Source: Streptomyces sp. NBC_00162 (GTDB lineage Bacteria; Actinomycetota; Actinomycetes; Streptomycetales; Streptomycetaceae). From it: DNA of 64,000 bases. Shown piece after piece: positions 37,644-46,644 of the stretch (the stretch's first letter is position 1; every line of letters starts with the position of its first letter). The notes below the pieces were generated by a model. The model was not told the DNA's origin. It saw only the letters and a program-made list of their open reading frames with translations, and made no database searches. The position numbers and the translations under genes are program-made. The DNA is taken from positions 4,278,001 through 4,342,000 of the forward strand of contig NZ_CP102509.1 in assembly GCF_024611995.1 (NCBI RefSeq). Direction: 5' to 3'.

Positions 37644-39323
37644 TCAGACGAGGCGGACGGGCTTCTCGGGGCGGACGCCGAGGTCAGCGAGCCAGTCGCG
37701 AAGGGGCTCCGGGTCGCCGTCCTCGACCAGGCACAGCACGCGGGGCGCGAGGTCGGAGCGGCGGACTCCGCCGACGAGCAGGACCGGGCCGTCGAGCCAG
37801 TCCAGGCCGGGTGCGGCCCCGGCCGAGTCGACCGCCGCACAGCACACCATCGCCGTCACGTGGTCGGCCAGCAGGTCCCGGCCGCTGCGCGGCGGCTGGA
37901 GCGGGAACAGCGGCACGGCGTCCGCGCCGCGCTCCTTCCCGGCCCGGGCGGCAGAACCGGCGGCGTGCTCCTCGCGGGCCAGGTCCCCGCTGAGCCGTCC
38001 GGCCAGCGCCTCCCCGGCCGCGCCCGCACCGGCGGGGTCGGTGAGATAGCCCAGCACCCGCTCCAGCGTGGGCCCGGCGAAGCCGTCCGCGGCGGCGGGG
38101 GCGGAAGCGGGAACCGCGGCGGCCGGCGGCGCGGCCGCGACGGCCAGGGCGTCCAGCGCCGTGTGCAGGCGGGCCGCCTCCGTACGCCACTTGCGGTCCA
38201 CGACCTCCTCCGGATACGCCGCCCAGTCCACCGGGGACCACTCCGGTCCGGTCTGGGCCGGACCCCCGTGGAAGAGCCGCGCGGCCAGCAGCGAAGCCGC
38301 CTCGTCGACCGCACCGGGCTGCTCCAGCAGGTCACAGGCGGGGCGCTCGCCGAGCCTCGAGGTGAACCCGTCGGCCAGCCGGTCCCGGCGGGACAGCTCG
38401 GTCAGCGCGGAGACCACCCCGGCGTCGAGGTGCGCCGGCCAGCGGCCCATCCGCCAGGCGGGCAGCGCGACCCGGGTCAGCAGCCGGTCCCAGCCCGCGT
38501 AGGCGAGGCCGACCTGTTCCTGGGCGACGATGCGCAGCCCGTAGTCCACACCCTGTGCACGCTCCGAGGCGGCGGAGGCCACCCCGCGCTCCATCTCGGC
38601 GGCGTCCACCCGGCACAGGCGCAGCAGCAGCCGGGCAGGTCCGGCGATCCAGCCGAGGCCGCGCCGGCCGCCCACGTCCACGGCGGCGTCCAGCCCCCGT
38701 ACGAACCCGCGCGCATCGGCTATGTCCGGGTGCGCCGAAGGTCCCGTACCGGCGACGACCGGCGCGAGGACGGCGCGCAGCTCTGCGACCCGCATCCACC
38801 AGAGGAACGGCGAGCCGATCACCAGCACCGGGGCGGCACCGGGATCGGACTCCGGGCCGGCGGGTCCGGCTATGCCGGCGGATGTACGCGCGGCGCCGCG
38901 GCGGTGGGCCGCGTGGGTGCGGTCCTCCAGCCAGCTGTCGCAGTCGGGGGTCAGGGCTATCGCGGAGGGCGCCGGCACGTCCATGCGGTCGGCCAGGTCC
39001 CGCACCAGCCGGTAAAGATCTGGGGCGGCGGCCTCGGAGAGCGGCACCGTCGGCGTCACGGCGGGGCTCGCCCGCAGCACCACCGCGGCGAAGATCCCGC
39101 CGACGAGCAGCACCAGCGCGGCGGCCGCGCAGACGGCGAGGGTCACCGCGGGCCAGGGGTCACCGGCCAGCCGGCCCGTCATCCGGGCGGCCACCAGCAC
39201 CACCGCGAGGGCGGCGGGCAGCAGCCCGACGGCCAGGGCCCTGCTGCGAACGCGCAGCACGGCCAGGGCACGGGAACGCGCGGACGGCACGCCCACTTCC
39301 ATGATCGAACCGGTTCCGGACAC
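37644..39323 (-). CDS. Membrane protein with degenerate M48-peptidase-like region
   Basis: A 559-residue protein with two N-terminal helices (about 30-50 and 60-85) and a large cytoplasmic or outer part. The segment AELRAVLAPVVAGTG (about 178-192) lies where M48 zinc peptidases have xELxAVLAHELGH, but the HExxH residues are absent. The order of two helices, a YRLVRDLADRMDVPAPSAIAL strand (about 104-124) and this helix is otherwise that of M48/HtpX-like proteins. The rest is Ala/Arg-rich with no motif. I infer a catalytically dead peptidase relative. Family assignment is tentative. It is alone on its strand, about 200 bases upstream of the amidase-like gene. Confidence 0.75.
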   Translation of the reverse strand: MSGTGSIMEVGVPSARSRALAVLRVRSRALAVGLLPAALAVVLVAARMTGRLAGDPWPAVTLAVCAAAALVLLVGGIFAAVVLRASPAVTPTVPLSEAAAPDLYRLVRDLADRMDVPAPSAIALTPDCDSWLEDRTHAAHRRGAARTSAGIAGPAGPESDPGAAPVLVIGSPFLWWMRVAELRAVLAPVVAGTGPSAHPDIADARGFVRGLDAAVDVGGRRGLGWIAGPARLLLRLCRVDAAEMERGVASAASERAQGVDYGLRIVAQEQVGLAYAGWDRLLTRVALPAWRMGRWPAHLDAGVVSALTELSRRDRLADGFTSRLGERPACDLLEQPGAVDEAASLLAARLFHGGPAQTGPEWSPVDWAAYPEEVVDRKWRTEAARLHTALDALAVAAAPPAAAVPASAPAAADGFAGPTLERVLGYLTDPAGAGAAGEALAGRLSGDLAREEHAAGSAARAGKERGADAVPLFPLQPPRSGRDLLADHVTAMVCCAAVDSAGAAPGLDWLDGPVLLVGGVRRSDLAPRVLCLVEDGDPEPLRDWLADLGVRPEKPVRLV

Positions 39324-39564
39324 GGCCGGACCTCACCCCCTCTGCCCTGCGGCGGCTTTGCTCACTCCCCCACTGTGACACCCGCCACTGACATCGCAAT
39401 GCCGGTGGGCCAAGTGCCGGAATGAGTGCCGGAATGCTTGCGCCGCACCCTAGTTGGGGCACGCCCGGGCGTCAGGCAGACCGGAGGACGATCACCCGAT
39501 GGAATGGCTTTGGGTAAAGGTGGGTGCGTTCGAACGCGGCCGGATGCAGTCGCACGCGAACGCG
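39324..39564. other. Interval between the M48-like gene and purD
   Basis: About 240 bases, with the promoter of the M48-like gene on the minus strand. A direct repeat AGTGCCGGAATG occurs twice in tandem near 39414-39437. I see nothing else and no gene. Confidence 0.5.
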
Positions 39565-39606
39565 CCCGCGGGCCCGGGCGCACCTCGTGCGCACCGGGCC
39601 CGCGGG
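39565..39606 (-). terminator. Terminator of purD
   Basis: CCCGCGGGCCCGG (39565-39577) pairs with CCGGGCCCGCGGG (39594-39606) and GCGCAC with GTGCGC inside, making a nearly continuous 19-bp stem with a 3-base loop. It is 18 bases past the purD stop. Confidence 0.87.
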
Positions 39607-39623
39607 GGTTGCTCTGCCGCAGC

Positions 39624-40877
39624 TCAGGGGCGTGCGGCCGCCTTGGCGGCGATGTCCGTACGGTGCTGCGAGCCGTCCAGCCGGATGCGCGCGACGGCCT
39701 TATACGCCTTCTCGCGGGCCTGTGCCAGATCAGAACCGGTCGCCGTCACCGAGAGCACGCGGCCCCCCGCGCTGACGACCGAGTCGCCCTCGCGCCGGGT
39801 CCCGGCGTGCAGCACGTACGCCTCGGGGGCGTCCTCGGCGGCCACCTCGGCCAGGCCCTCGATGACGTCGCCCGTGCGCGGCGTCTCGGGGTAGTTGTGC
39901 GAGGCGATGACCACCGTGACGGCCGCGTCCTCGCTCCAGCGGAGCGGGGGCTGGACGTCCAGGGTGCCGTTGGCGGCGTTCAGCAGCACGCCCGCGAGCG
40001 GGGTGCGCAGCCGGGCCAGGACCACCTGGGTCTCGGGGTCGCCGAAGCGGGCGTTGAACTCGATGACCCGGGTGCCGCGACCGGTGATGGCCAGCCCGGC
40101 GTACAGCAGTCCGGAGAAGGGGGTTCCGCGGTGGCGGAGCTCGTCGACGGTCGGCTGGAGGACCAGCTCCATGACCTCGTCGACCAGCTTCGGGTCGGCC
40201 CAGGGCAGCGGGGAGTACGCGCCCATGCCGCCGGTGTTGGGGCCCTCGTCGCCGTCCAGCGCCCGCTTGAAGTCCTGGGCGGGCTGGAGCGGGACGACGG
40301 TCACGCCGTCGGTGATGGCGAAGAGGGAGACCTCGGGGCCGTCGAGGTACTCCTCGATGACCACGCGGTCGCAGCCGAGCGCGTGGGCGCGGGCGGCGGC
40401 GCGGTCCTCGGTGACCACGACGCCCTTGCCGGCGGCGAGGCCGTCGTCCTTGACGACGTACGGGGCGCCGAAGGCGTCGAGGGCCTCGTCCACCTCCTCC
40501 GGGGTGGTGCAGACGTAGCTGCGCGCGGTCGGGACCCCGGCCGCTGCCATCACGTCCTTGGCGAACGCCTTGGAGCCCTCCAGCTGCGCCGCCTCGCCGG
40601 ACGGGCCGAAGACGGGGATGCCGGCGGCGCGCACGGCGTCGGCGACTCCGGCGACAAGCGGAGCCTCCGGGCCGACGACGACCAGGTCGGCGCCGAGTTC
40701 GGTGGCGAGGGCGGTGACGGCGTCGCCGTCGAGGGCGTCGACCGGGCGGAGCTCGGCCACCTCGGAGATGCCGGCGTTGCCGGGAGCGCAGTACAGCGCG
40801 GAGACGTCGGGGTCGAGGGACAGAGAGCGGCACAGGGCATGTTCGCGGGCGCCGCCGCCGATGACGAGGACCTTCAC
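39624..40877 (-). CDS. purD: Phosphoribosylamine-glycine ligase
   Basis: A 417-residue ATP-grasp enzyme making GAR from phosphoribosylamine and glycine, the second purine step. It begins [16 protein letters not shown], the classic GARS N-terminus. [19 protein letters not shown] (about 68-86), [27 protein letters not shown] (ATP-grasp, about 140-154), [13 protein letters not shown] and [11 protein letters not shown] (about 285-295) are all present. The start is GTG. The ATG at 40928 overlaps the dnaX end and is less likely. It lies 61 bases downstream of dnaX on the same strand. Confidence 0.97.
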   Translation of the reverse strand: MKVLVIGGGAREHALCRSLSLDPDVSALYCAPGNAGISEVAELRPVDALDGDAVTALATELGADLVVVGPEAPLVAGVADAVRAAGIPVFGPSGEAAQLEGSKAFAKDVMAAAGVPTARSYVCTTPEEVDEALDAFGAPYVVKDDGLAAGKGVVVTEDRAAARAHALGCDRVVIEEYLDGPEVSLFAITDGVTVVPLQPAQDFKRALDGDEGPNTGGMGAYSPLPWADPKLVDEVMELVLQPTVDELRHRGTPFSGLLYAGLAITGRGTRVIEFNARFGDPETQVVLARLRTPLAGVLLNAANGTLDVQPPLRWSEDAAVTVVIASHNYPETPRTGDVIEGLAEVAAEDAPEAYVLHAGTRREGDSVVSAGGRVLSVTATGSDLAQAREKAYKAVARIRLDGSQHRTDIAAKAAARP

Positions 40878-40938
40878 GCTGCTCAGCCTAGCCCGGACGG
40901 CGCAGCCGCCTTCGTGCGGCCACCCCAATCAGCGGGGG

Positions 40939-43056
40939 CTACTCATTCGTGTATTCCTCCACAACGGTGGCTCCGAGCTCGCGCACGATCAGGTCGTGTC
41001 CGGTCAGCGCGCTCTCCACGAGGTCCGGATCGTCCTCCTCGGCGAAGTCGTCCTCGGGGGCGACCGGCGGGGGCGCCTGCTGTACGGGGGGCTGCGGGGC
41101 GGGAGCGGACTGCTGGGGCGGCTGCTGTTGCGGGTACTGGGGCGCGGGGGCCGCCGGGGCGGGCTGTGCCGGGGGCGGCGGGCTGTAGGCGGGGGCCGGC
41201 GGGGCGGCGTAGGAGGAGGCCGAGGACGCCTGGGCCATGGGAGCCGGGCCACCGCCGCCCACCACGGCGTCGATCTTCCAGTTGACCTGGAACTGCTCGG
41301 CCAGGACCGCCTTGAGCACGTCCTCGCTACCGCTGCTCGCGAAGTTGTCGCGGGCTCCGGCGTTGGGGAAGCCGAGCTGGAGGGTGGTGCCGTCGAAGCC
41401 GGTGACCTGGGCGTTCTGGCTGAGCAGGATCCAGGTGAAGCGGCGGCGATTCTTGACGGCCTCGAGGACGCCGGGCCACATCGCCTGGATCTGCCCGACG
41501 CCGGCCGCCATGCCGGGGGAGGGTGCGGGGGCGGCGGGAGCGGCTGGGGCCTGGGCCTGGGGGGCCGGTGCGGGCGCGGCGGGAGCGGGAGCCGGGATCC
41601 CCTGGCCGGGCGCGGCCGCGCTGGGCCAGGCACCGGGCTGCGCGGCTCCGGGCCACGCCCCGGGGGCGGGGGCTGCGGGCGCGGGCGCGGCGGGGGCTGC
41701 GGCGGGCGCGGCCTGAACCGGCGCCTCCGGCTGCGCGGGTGCCCGTACCGGCTCGGGGGCCGCGACCGGCGCCGGGGCCTGTACGGCGGCCCGCGTGGCG
41801 GCGACACCCCCGCCGGCGGGGGCCATGGGGTGCGCCTCGGGCCCGGGCACGTAGCCCATGGCGGGCACGGCGGGCGCGGGCGCGAAGGCGGCGGCAGCCC
41901 CGCTGCGCTCGAGGCGGTCGAGCCGGGCCTGGAAGGACCGCTCGTCGCTGAAGGCGGCGGGCAGCAGCACGCGGGCGCAGATCAGCTCCAGCTGAAGCCG
42001 CGGCGAGGTCGCGCCCCGCATCTCGGTGAGGCCGGTGTTGACGAGATCGGCGGCGCGCGACAGCTCGGCGGCCCCGAACACGGACGCCTGTGCCTGCATC
42101 CGCTCCACGACATCGGCGGGGGCGTCGATCAGCCCCTTCTCCCCGGCGTCGGGCACGGCGGCCAGGATCACCAGGTCCCGCAGCCGCTCGAGCAGGTCGG
42201 CGACGAACCGGCGCGGGTCGTTCCCGCCCTCGACCACCCGGTCGACGACCTCGAAGGCGGCGGCCCCGTCCCCGGCGGCGAAGGCGTCGATGACGGAGTC
42301 GAGCAGCGAGCCCTCGGTGTACCCGAGCAGGGAGGTGGCCATGGCGTATGTCACACCGTCGTCGGCGGCGCCGGCGAGCAGCTGGTCCATGACGGACATC
42401 GAGTCACGCACGGAGCCGGCCCCGGCGCGCACGACGAGCGGCAGCACGCCGTCCTCGACCTTGGCGCCCTCGCGGCCGCAGACCTCGCCCAGGTAGTCCC
42501 GAAGGGTGCCGGGCGGCACGAGCCGGAAGGGGTAGTGGTGCGTCCGGGACCGGATGGTCCCGATCACCTTCTCCGGCTCGGTGGTGGCGAAGATGAACTT
42601 GAGGTGCTCCGGCGGCTCCTCGACGACCTTCAGCAGGGCGTTGAAGCCCGCCGAGGTGACCATGTGGGCCTCGTCGATGATGTAGATCTTGTACCGGCTC
42701 GACGCGGGCCCGAAGAAGGCCTTCTCGCGCAGGTCACGGGCGTCGTCCACGCCACCGTGCGAGGCGGCGTCGATCTCGATGACGTCGATGGACCCCGGCC
42801 CGTTCCTGGCCAGGTCACGGCAGGACTGGCACTCCCCGCACGGGGTGGGGGTGGGACCCTGCTCACAGTTCAGGCAGCGGGCGAGGATGCGCGCGCTGGT
42901 CGTCTTTCCACAACCGCGCGGCCCGCTGAACAGGTACGCGTGATTGACCCGGTTGTTCCGCAGGGCCTGCATCAGCGGGACAGTGACATGCTCCTGCCCG
43001 ATGACCTCGGCGAACGACTCGGGGCGGTAGCGGCGGTACAGCGCAAGGGACGACAC
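40939..43056 (-). CDS. dnaX: DNA polymerase III gamma/tau subunit
   Basis: A 705-residue clamp-loader subunit. The AAA+ domain starts LALYRRYRPESFAEVIGQEHV. Walker A is GPRGCGKTTSA (about 44-54), four zinc-binding cysteines lie in CLNCEQGPTPTPCGECQSC, and the Walker B region is IYIIDEAHM (about 120). FATTEPEKVIGTIRSR has the SRC-type arginine-finger region. Domain III ends near 380. A long Pro/Ala-rich linker (about 390-520 and 590-670) surrounds a tau-like domain (about 520-590, MWPGVLEAVKNRRRFTWILL). The start is GTG. No slippery A-rich site for a gamma frameshift is visible. It follows the SRP RNA gene on the same strand. Confidence 0.95.
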   Translation of the reverse strand: MSSLALYRRYRPESFAEVIGQEHVTVPLMQALRNNRVNHAYLFSGPRGCGKTTSARILARCLNCEQGPTPTPCGECQSCRDLARNGPGSIDVIEIDAASHGGVDDARDLREKAFFGPASSRYKIYIIDEAHMVTSAGFNALLKVVEEPPEHLKFIFATTEPEKVIGTIRSRTHHYPFRLVPPGTLRDYLGEVCGREGAKVEDGVLPLVVRAGAGSVRDSMSVMDQLLAGAADDGVTYAMATSLLGYTEGSLLDSVIDAFAAGDGAAAFEVVDRVVEGGNDPRRFVADLLERLRDLVILAAVPDAGEKGLIDAPADVVERMQAQASVFGAAELSRAADLVNTGLTEMRGATSPRLQLELICARVLLPAAFSDERSFQARLDRLERSGAAAAFAPAPAVPAMGYVPGPEAHPMAPAGGGVAATRAAVQAPAPVAAPEPVRAPAQPEAPVQAAPAAAPAAPAPAAPAPGAWPGAAQPGAWPSAAAPGQGIPAPAPAAPAPAPQAQAPAAPAAPAPSPGMAAGVGQIQAMWPGVLEAVKNRRRFTWILLSQNAQVTGFDGTTLQLGFPNAGARDNFASSGSEDVLKAVLAEQFQVNWKIDAVVGGGGPAPMAQASSASSYAAPPAPAYSPPPPAQPAPAAPAPQYPQQQPPQQSAPAPQPPVQQAPPPVAPEDDFAEEDDPDLVESALTGHDLIVRELGATVVEEYTNE

Positions 43057-43116
43057 GTCTACGAGGTTATCCGGGCCCACCGACATCGGCGGCCCACAAG
43101 GCCCCCGGAACGCAAA

Positions 43117-43207
43117 GCGCCCCCCACGCACCCGCCAGAGCCCACTTACCCTTGCTGCCTTCCGGCCCTGGGGGAGTTGGGTGAGATAGCGCCACGTGAG
43201 GGGCTGA
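43117..43207 (-). ncRNA. ffs: Signal recognition particle RNA (bacterial small type)
   Basis: Read on the minus strand, the conserved SRP domain IV is plain: GGGCCGGAAGGCAGCAAGGG with its asymmetric loops. It is closed by CACCC/GGGTG and by a 10-bp outer stem GCCCCTCACG/CGTGGGGGGC (43196-43205 with 43119-43128). The RNA binds Ffh and directs membrane proteins to the translocon. The ends given are estimated from the outer stem. The gene lies between tRNA-Ser (opposite strand) and dnaX. Confidence 0.9.
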
Positions 43208-43315
43208 CCCCACCCTAGCGGATCCACGCCCCCGGAATCGACCCCGCCCCCGCCCCCGCTCCCCGCGGACGATCACGTTCGCGAGCACCCCTCAACGTCT
43301 TGTATTGTTTGCGGC

Positions 43316-43403
43316 GGAGGATTCGCCTAGTGGCCTAGGGCGCACGCTTGGAAAGCGTGTTGGGGGCAACCCCTCACGAGTTCGAATCTCGTATCCTCCG
43401 CCA
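43316..43403 (+). tRNA. tRNA-Ser (GGA)
   Basis: A class II tRNA with a long variable arm (GTTGGGGGCAACCCCTC). Acceptor GGAGGAT/ATCCTCC, anticodon loop CTTGGAAA (anticodon GGA), T loop TTCGAAT. The body ends at 43400 and CCA is encoded at 43401-43403. Confidence 0.95.
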
Positions 43404-43422
43404 GTGCCTCACCGGGCACTTG

Positions 43423-43454
43423 AAGGCCCCGACCGGGAAACCGGCCGGGGCCTT
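43423..43454 (+). terminator. Terminator after tRNA-Ser
   Basis: AAGGCCCCG (43423-43431) pairs with CGGGGCCTT (43446-43454), with an inner CCGG/CCGG closed by a GAAA tetraloop. Confidence 0.88.
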
Positions 43455-43616
43455 CTGCGTTCCGTGGTTGCGGTTCCGGCTGCACGGTCCCGACGGCCCG
43501 CGCCTCGGGCGCGTTCGTGCTCGAGGACGACTGGCCGCCGCCTGCCGTTGATCTTCGTTTCGGCCTACTGGTCGGCGTCTTCCGGGCCGCGGCACCATCG
43601 GGCCACGCCTCGGCGG

Positions 43617-43958
43617 TCAGAAGCCGAGGGCGAGGGCGGCCACGGCCGGGGCGGCGTACAGGAGGGGGAAGGGGACGTGCGCGTAGGAGCGGGCGCGCAG
43701 GACCGTGATGACGGCCCCGGTGAAGTAGACGGTGATGCCGACGGCGGCGGCGATGCCGATCGCCGGGACGAACAGGCCGACGACGAGGCCGGCCGCCCCA
43801 GCGGCCTTGGCGAGGCCCAGCCAGGTCCACCAAGAGGCCGGGACCCCGTACGCGGCGAGCGGCTCGACGACCCACTTGGCGCGGAAGAAGACCGAGGCGG
43901 CGGAGAAGCCGACCATGAAAGCGCCGACGAGGGTGAGGACTACGGCGGTGGTGGACAT
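43617..43958 (-). CDS. DoxX family membrane protein
   Basis: A 113-residue protein with four hydrophobic helices and the DoxX-like pattern: FMVGFSAASVFFRAKWVVEPLAAYGVP, then LGLAKAAGAAGLVVGLFVPAIG and a last helix LYAAPAVAALAL. Members are small quinone- or redox-linked membrane proteins of mostly unknown role. It stands alone, convergent to tRNA-Ser and in the same direction as the PucR gene upstream, from which it is separated by about 160 bases and a terminator. Confidence 0.85.
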   Translation of the reverse strand: MSTTAVVLTLVGAFMVGFSAASVFFRAKWVVEPLAAYGVPASWWTWLGLAKAAGAAGLVVGLFVPAIGIAAAVGITVYFTGAVITVLRARSYAHVPFPLLYAAPAVAALALGF

Positions 43959-44050
43959 GAGGTTCGCTCCCCTGGCTGGTGCCGGTGCGCTGTCGCCCGG
44001 CCTTCACTGCACTGACCCGCCCCGCCGCACGGATGTGACGGCCCGCCGGA

Positions 44051-44087
44051 AAAGAATTTCGGGGGAGGCCGTAGACCGGCCTCCCCC
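44051..44087 (-). terminator. Terminator after the PucR-family gene
   Basis: A 10-bp stem GGGGGAGGCC/GGCCTCCCCC (44061-44070 with 44078-44087), followed on the minus strand by a T-rich tract. It lies 34 bases past the stop. Confidence 0.87.
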
Positions 44088-44120
44088 GCCTCTCGTGCCG
44101 CGTACGTCGCTCATCCACCG

Positions 44121-45593
44121 CTACAGGCAGCGCAGCGCCGCGTAGAGATCGAGCTTGTGGTCCAGGCGGGACAGGTCACGGCCCGTCAGGACCTGCACCC
44201 GTTCGATCCGGTAGTGCACGGTGTTCACGTGCAGGTGGAGGGCCTCCGCCGTGCGCGCCCAGGAGCAGTTGTTGGCCAGGAAGACCTCCAGGGTCTCCCG
44301 CAGCATCCCGTCCCCGAGCGCCCCCAGCGTCCGCGCCCCGAACACCCCGCGCACCTCGGGCGGCACCCCGGCGAGGAGTTCCGCGAGGGTGCCCAGCTGC
44401 TCGACCGCGCGCACCGGAACCTCCTCGTCCGCCGCCGTCAGGGCGAACCGGGCCTGGCTCAGCGAGGCCCGCAGCCCCTCCGCCCCCTCGGCCCGCGCGC
44501 CCGCACCCAGCCGCAGGTCCGCCCCCGGGCCACCGCACGCCCGCAGCAGCGGCCACACCGAGCGGAGCCCGGCCACGGCGTCGACCCCCGCGTCCGGGTC
44601 CTCGTACAGCACCGCCGCCGTACGGCCCACCGCGTACGGAACCGCCTCCAGGTGCCCCAGCGCCTCGGCCAGGGCGTCTCCCGAAGTGGCCGCCAGCGCG
44701 CGGTAGGGGCCGCCCGCCGGCAGTCCGGCCGCGGCCAGCGCCTCCTCCAGGGCGCCCGGATCGCCCGACGGCGACCCGGCCTCCTCCAGCAGGGCGATCA
44801 CCTCCTGGCCCGCGGCCCGCTCCAGGGCGGCGCGCCTGGTCTGCCGGTCGCGGTAGCGCGCGAAGACCTCGGCGATCTCGTGGAGCACCCGCGGCGGCGC
44901 CGCGTCCGGGTCCGGCAGGTACAGCCGCCAGGCGTCGTACGGGGAGCTGTCGGAGCTCTCGGCCTCGATGCCCAGCGAGATCCCCTCCCGGCCGGGCGCG
45001 GCCACCGCCTGCCCGGCGGGGAGCGCCGGCGCGGACGGGGTACGGGCCACCGTACGGCCGCTCGCGGTGAGCAGGTAGCCGCTGACCCGGCCCAGGTGCG
45101 CGCAGGCCCGGTCGAGCAGTTCCGCGGCCCCGGCGCCACCCTCCAGCAGTCGGCTGAGCTCGCCCCGTACGTTCTCCGGAAGAGCGAAGGTCCGGGTCGG
45201 GCGGCGGCTCAGGTCGCCCCAGTGGCGCAGGTACACCGCCTCGGTCACGGCGCGGAAGCTGGTCCGCGCGGGGACGGCGACGATCGGCACCCGGTGGGCC
45301 CGGCAGGCGGCGACGAGCTCGTCGGGCACCCGTCCGTGGGTCTCCTCGCCGGCCAGCAGGGCGGTGGCCCCGGCCCCGGCGAGCGCGGCGACGAAACGAT
45401 CCGCCTTGGCCAGGTCGCCGTCCGTCCACCACACCAGCCCGCTGAGGACCAGCTCCCCGGGACCCAGGAAGCGGCCCGGGTCCTCCAGGTCGGTGGCGGT
45501 GACCCCGCTGACCTCCTGGCCGAGAAGGGCATCCTCGCCCCAGAGCAGGGTGAGGCCGAGGCTGTCGGACTGGAGCAGGTCGAGGACGTGCAT
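44121..45593 (-). CDS. PucR-family transcriptional regulator
   Basis: A 490-residue regulator. The N-terminal PucR-type purine-catabolism sensory domain covers about 1-125 ([35 protein letters not shown]). A middle GGDEF-like CdaR region follows. The C-terminal helix-turn-helix is [20 protein letters not shown]... [13 protein letters not shown] (about 430-470). PucR activates purine degradation genes in Bacillus. This one is divergent from a xanthine-dehydrogenase-type locus, with 223 bases between, so it most likely controls it in response to a purine or its breakdown product. The pairing with the frameshifted target is notable. Confidence 0.92.
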   Translation of the reverse strand: MHVLDLLQSDSLGLTLLWGEDALLGQEVSGVTATDLEDPGRFLGPGELVLSGLVWWTDGDLAKADRFVAALAGAGATALLAGEETHGRVPDELVAACRAHRVPIVAVPARTSFRAVTEAVYLRHWGDLSRRPTRTFALPENVRGELSRLLEGGAGAAELLDRACAHLGRVSGYLLTASGRTVARTPSAPALPAGQAVAAPGREGISLGIEAESSDSSPYDAWRLYLPDPDAAPPRVLHEIAEVFARYRDRQTRRAALERAAGQEVIALLEEAGSPSGDPGALEEALAAAGLPAGGPYRALAATSGDALAEALGHLEAVPYAVGRTAAVLYEDPDAGVDAVAGLRSVWPLLRACGGPGADLRLGAGARAEGAEGLRASLSQARFALTAADEEVPVRAVEQLGTLAELLAGVPPEVRGVFGARTLGALGDGMLRETLEVFLANNCSWARTAEALHLHVNTVHYRIERVQVLTGRDLSRLDHKLDLYAALRCL

Positions 45594-45816
45594 GGCGGGG
45601 TCTCCTTGCGATGGGTGGTAGCCCGCATTCGCGAGGTTGATCGGGCGCTAGTCATCGTAAATGCAAGGGCAACCGGCACCATTTCCTCTTGGTTGATCCT
45701 CCAGTGGGGACCACCCCTCGTCCGTGTCTTTCCGTGTCCGAGACCAGTCGTCCCGCCCCTGCCGCCCTTGCTTCACTGGCGGAAACACCCGGGTAGGGAA
45801 GGGCTGGTGGCGCGAA
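45594..45816. promoter_or_regulatory. Divergent promoter region of pucR-type gene and xdh locus
   Basis: Short control interval between the regulator and the FAD subunit gene. It includes a lower-GC stretch around 45650-45700 (CATCGTAAATGCAAGG). No clear palindrome was found, so the operator is not assigned. Confidence 0.5.
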
Positions 45817-46644
45817 ATGGACCTCAACACGGTGCTCGACGTGCGCGACGCTCGACGCCGCGAACCCTGGCGCCCCGGCGATGCCTGGCTCGGCGGCGGC
45901 ACGTACCTCTTCTCCGAGCCGCAGCCGCACATCCGCCGTCTCGTCGACCTCTCCCGGATGGGCTGGCCGCCCCTGTCTTGGCAGCCCGACGGCTCCCTCG
46001 ACATCGCCGCCACCTGCACCATCACCGAGCTGTCCCGGTTCGGCCGGACCCTGCCCACCACCGCTGCCCCGCTCTTCGAACAGTGCTGCCGGGCCTTCCT
46101 CGCCAGCTTCAAGATCTGGAACATGGCGACGGTCGGCGGGAACCTCTGCAACGGCCTCCCCGCAGGGCCGATGATCTCCCTCACCGCCGCCCTCGACGGC
46201 ACGGTCCTGCTCCAGGACCAGGACGGCGCCACCCGCCGCCTGCCCGTCACCGAGTTCATCCGCGGAGCCGGGGTCAAGGACCTGCGCGACGGAGAGCTGC
46301 TCCGCTCGGTGCGGCTGCCCGCCCGCGCGCTGGACTCACGTACGGCCTTCCGGCAGGCCTCGCTCTACGGGCTCGGCCGCTCGGGCGCCCTCGTGGTCGG
46401 CACGTCCGACCCCGCGGACGGCTCCCTCACGGTCACGGTCACCGCCGCCACCACCCGCCCGTTCACCTGCTGGTTCGCGCTGCCGCCCACCGCCGCCGAG
46501 CTCCGGGCGGCGATCGACTCCGCCGTCCCGCCCGCCGACTGGTTCGACGACATCCACGGACTGCCCGCCTGGCGGCGGCACATGGCGCTGCGCCTGGCGG
46601 AGGAGATCCGCGCCGAACTCACGCTGGAGGACGATTCCCGATGA
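45817..46644 (+). CDS. Xanthine dehydrogenase-type FAD-binding subunit
   Basis: A 275-residue medium subunit of a molybdenum hydroxylase, carrying FAD and passing electrons to NAD. The FAD loop is [14 protein letters not shown] (about 22-35). [19 protein letters not shown] (about 105-123) is the second FAD motif (TxGGN). The C-terminal CO dehydrogenase flavoprotein domain covers about 175-270. The ATG follows a GGAAGGG site. Its stop overlaps the start of the large subunit as ATGA. Substrate could be xanthine or another N-heterocycle or aldehyde. The PucR neighbour favours a purine. Confidence 0.92.
   Translation: MDLNTVLDVRDARRREPWRPGDAWLGGGTYLFSEPQPHIRRLVDLSRMGWPPLSWQPDGSLDIAATCTITELSRFGRTLPTTAAPLFEQCCRAFLASFKIWNMATVGGNLCNGLPAGPMISLTAALDGTVLLQDQDGATRRLPVTEFIRGAGVKDLRDGELLRSVRLPARALDSRTAFRQASLYGLGRSGALVVGTSDPADGSLTVTVTAATTRPFTCWFALPPTAAELRAAIDSAVPPADWFDDIHGLPAWRRHMALRLAEEIRAELTLEDDSR

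Noticed and set aside
40939..43056. Programmed frameshift in dnaX for gamma
   Set aside because: No A-rich slippery sequence is visible, and the tail is uniform Pro/Ala-rich tau-like sequence.
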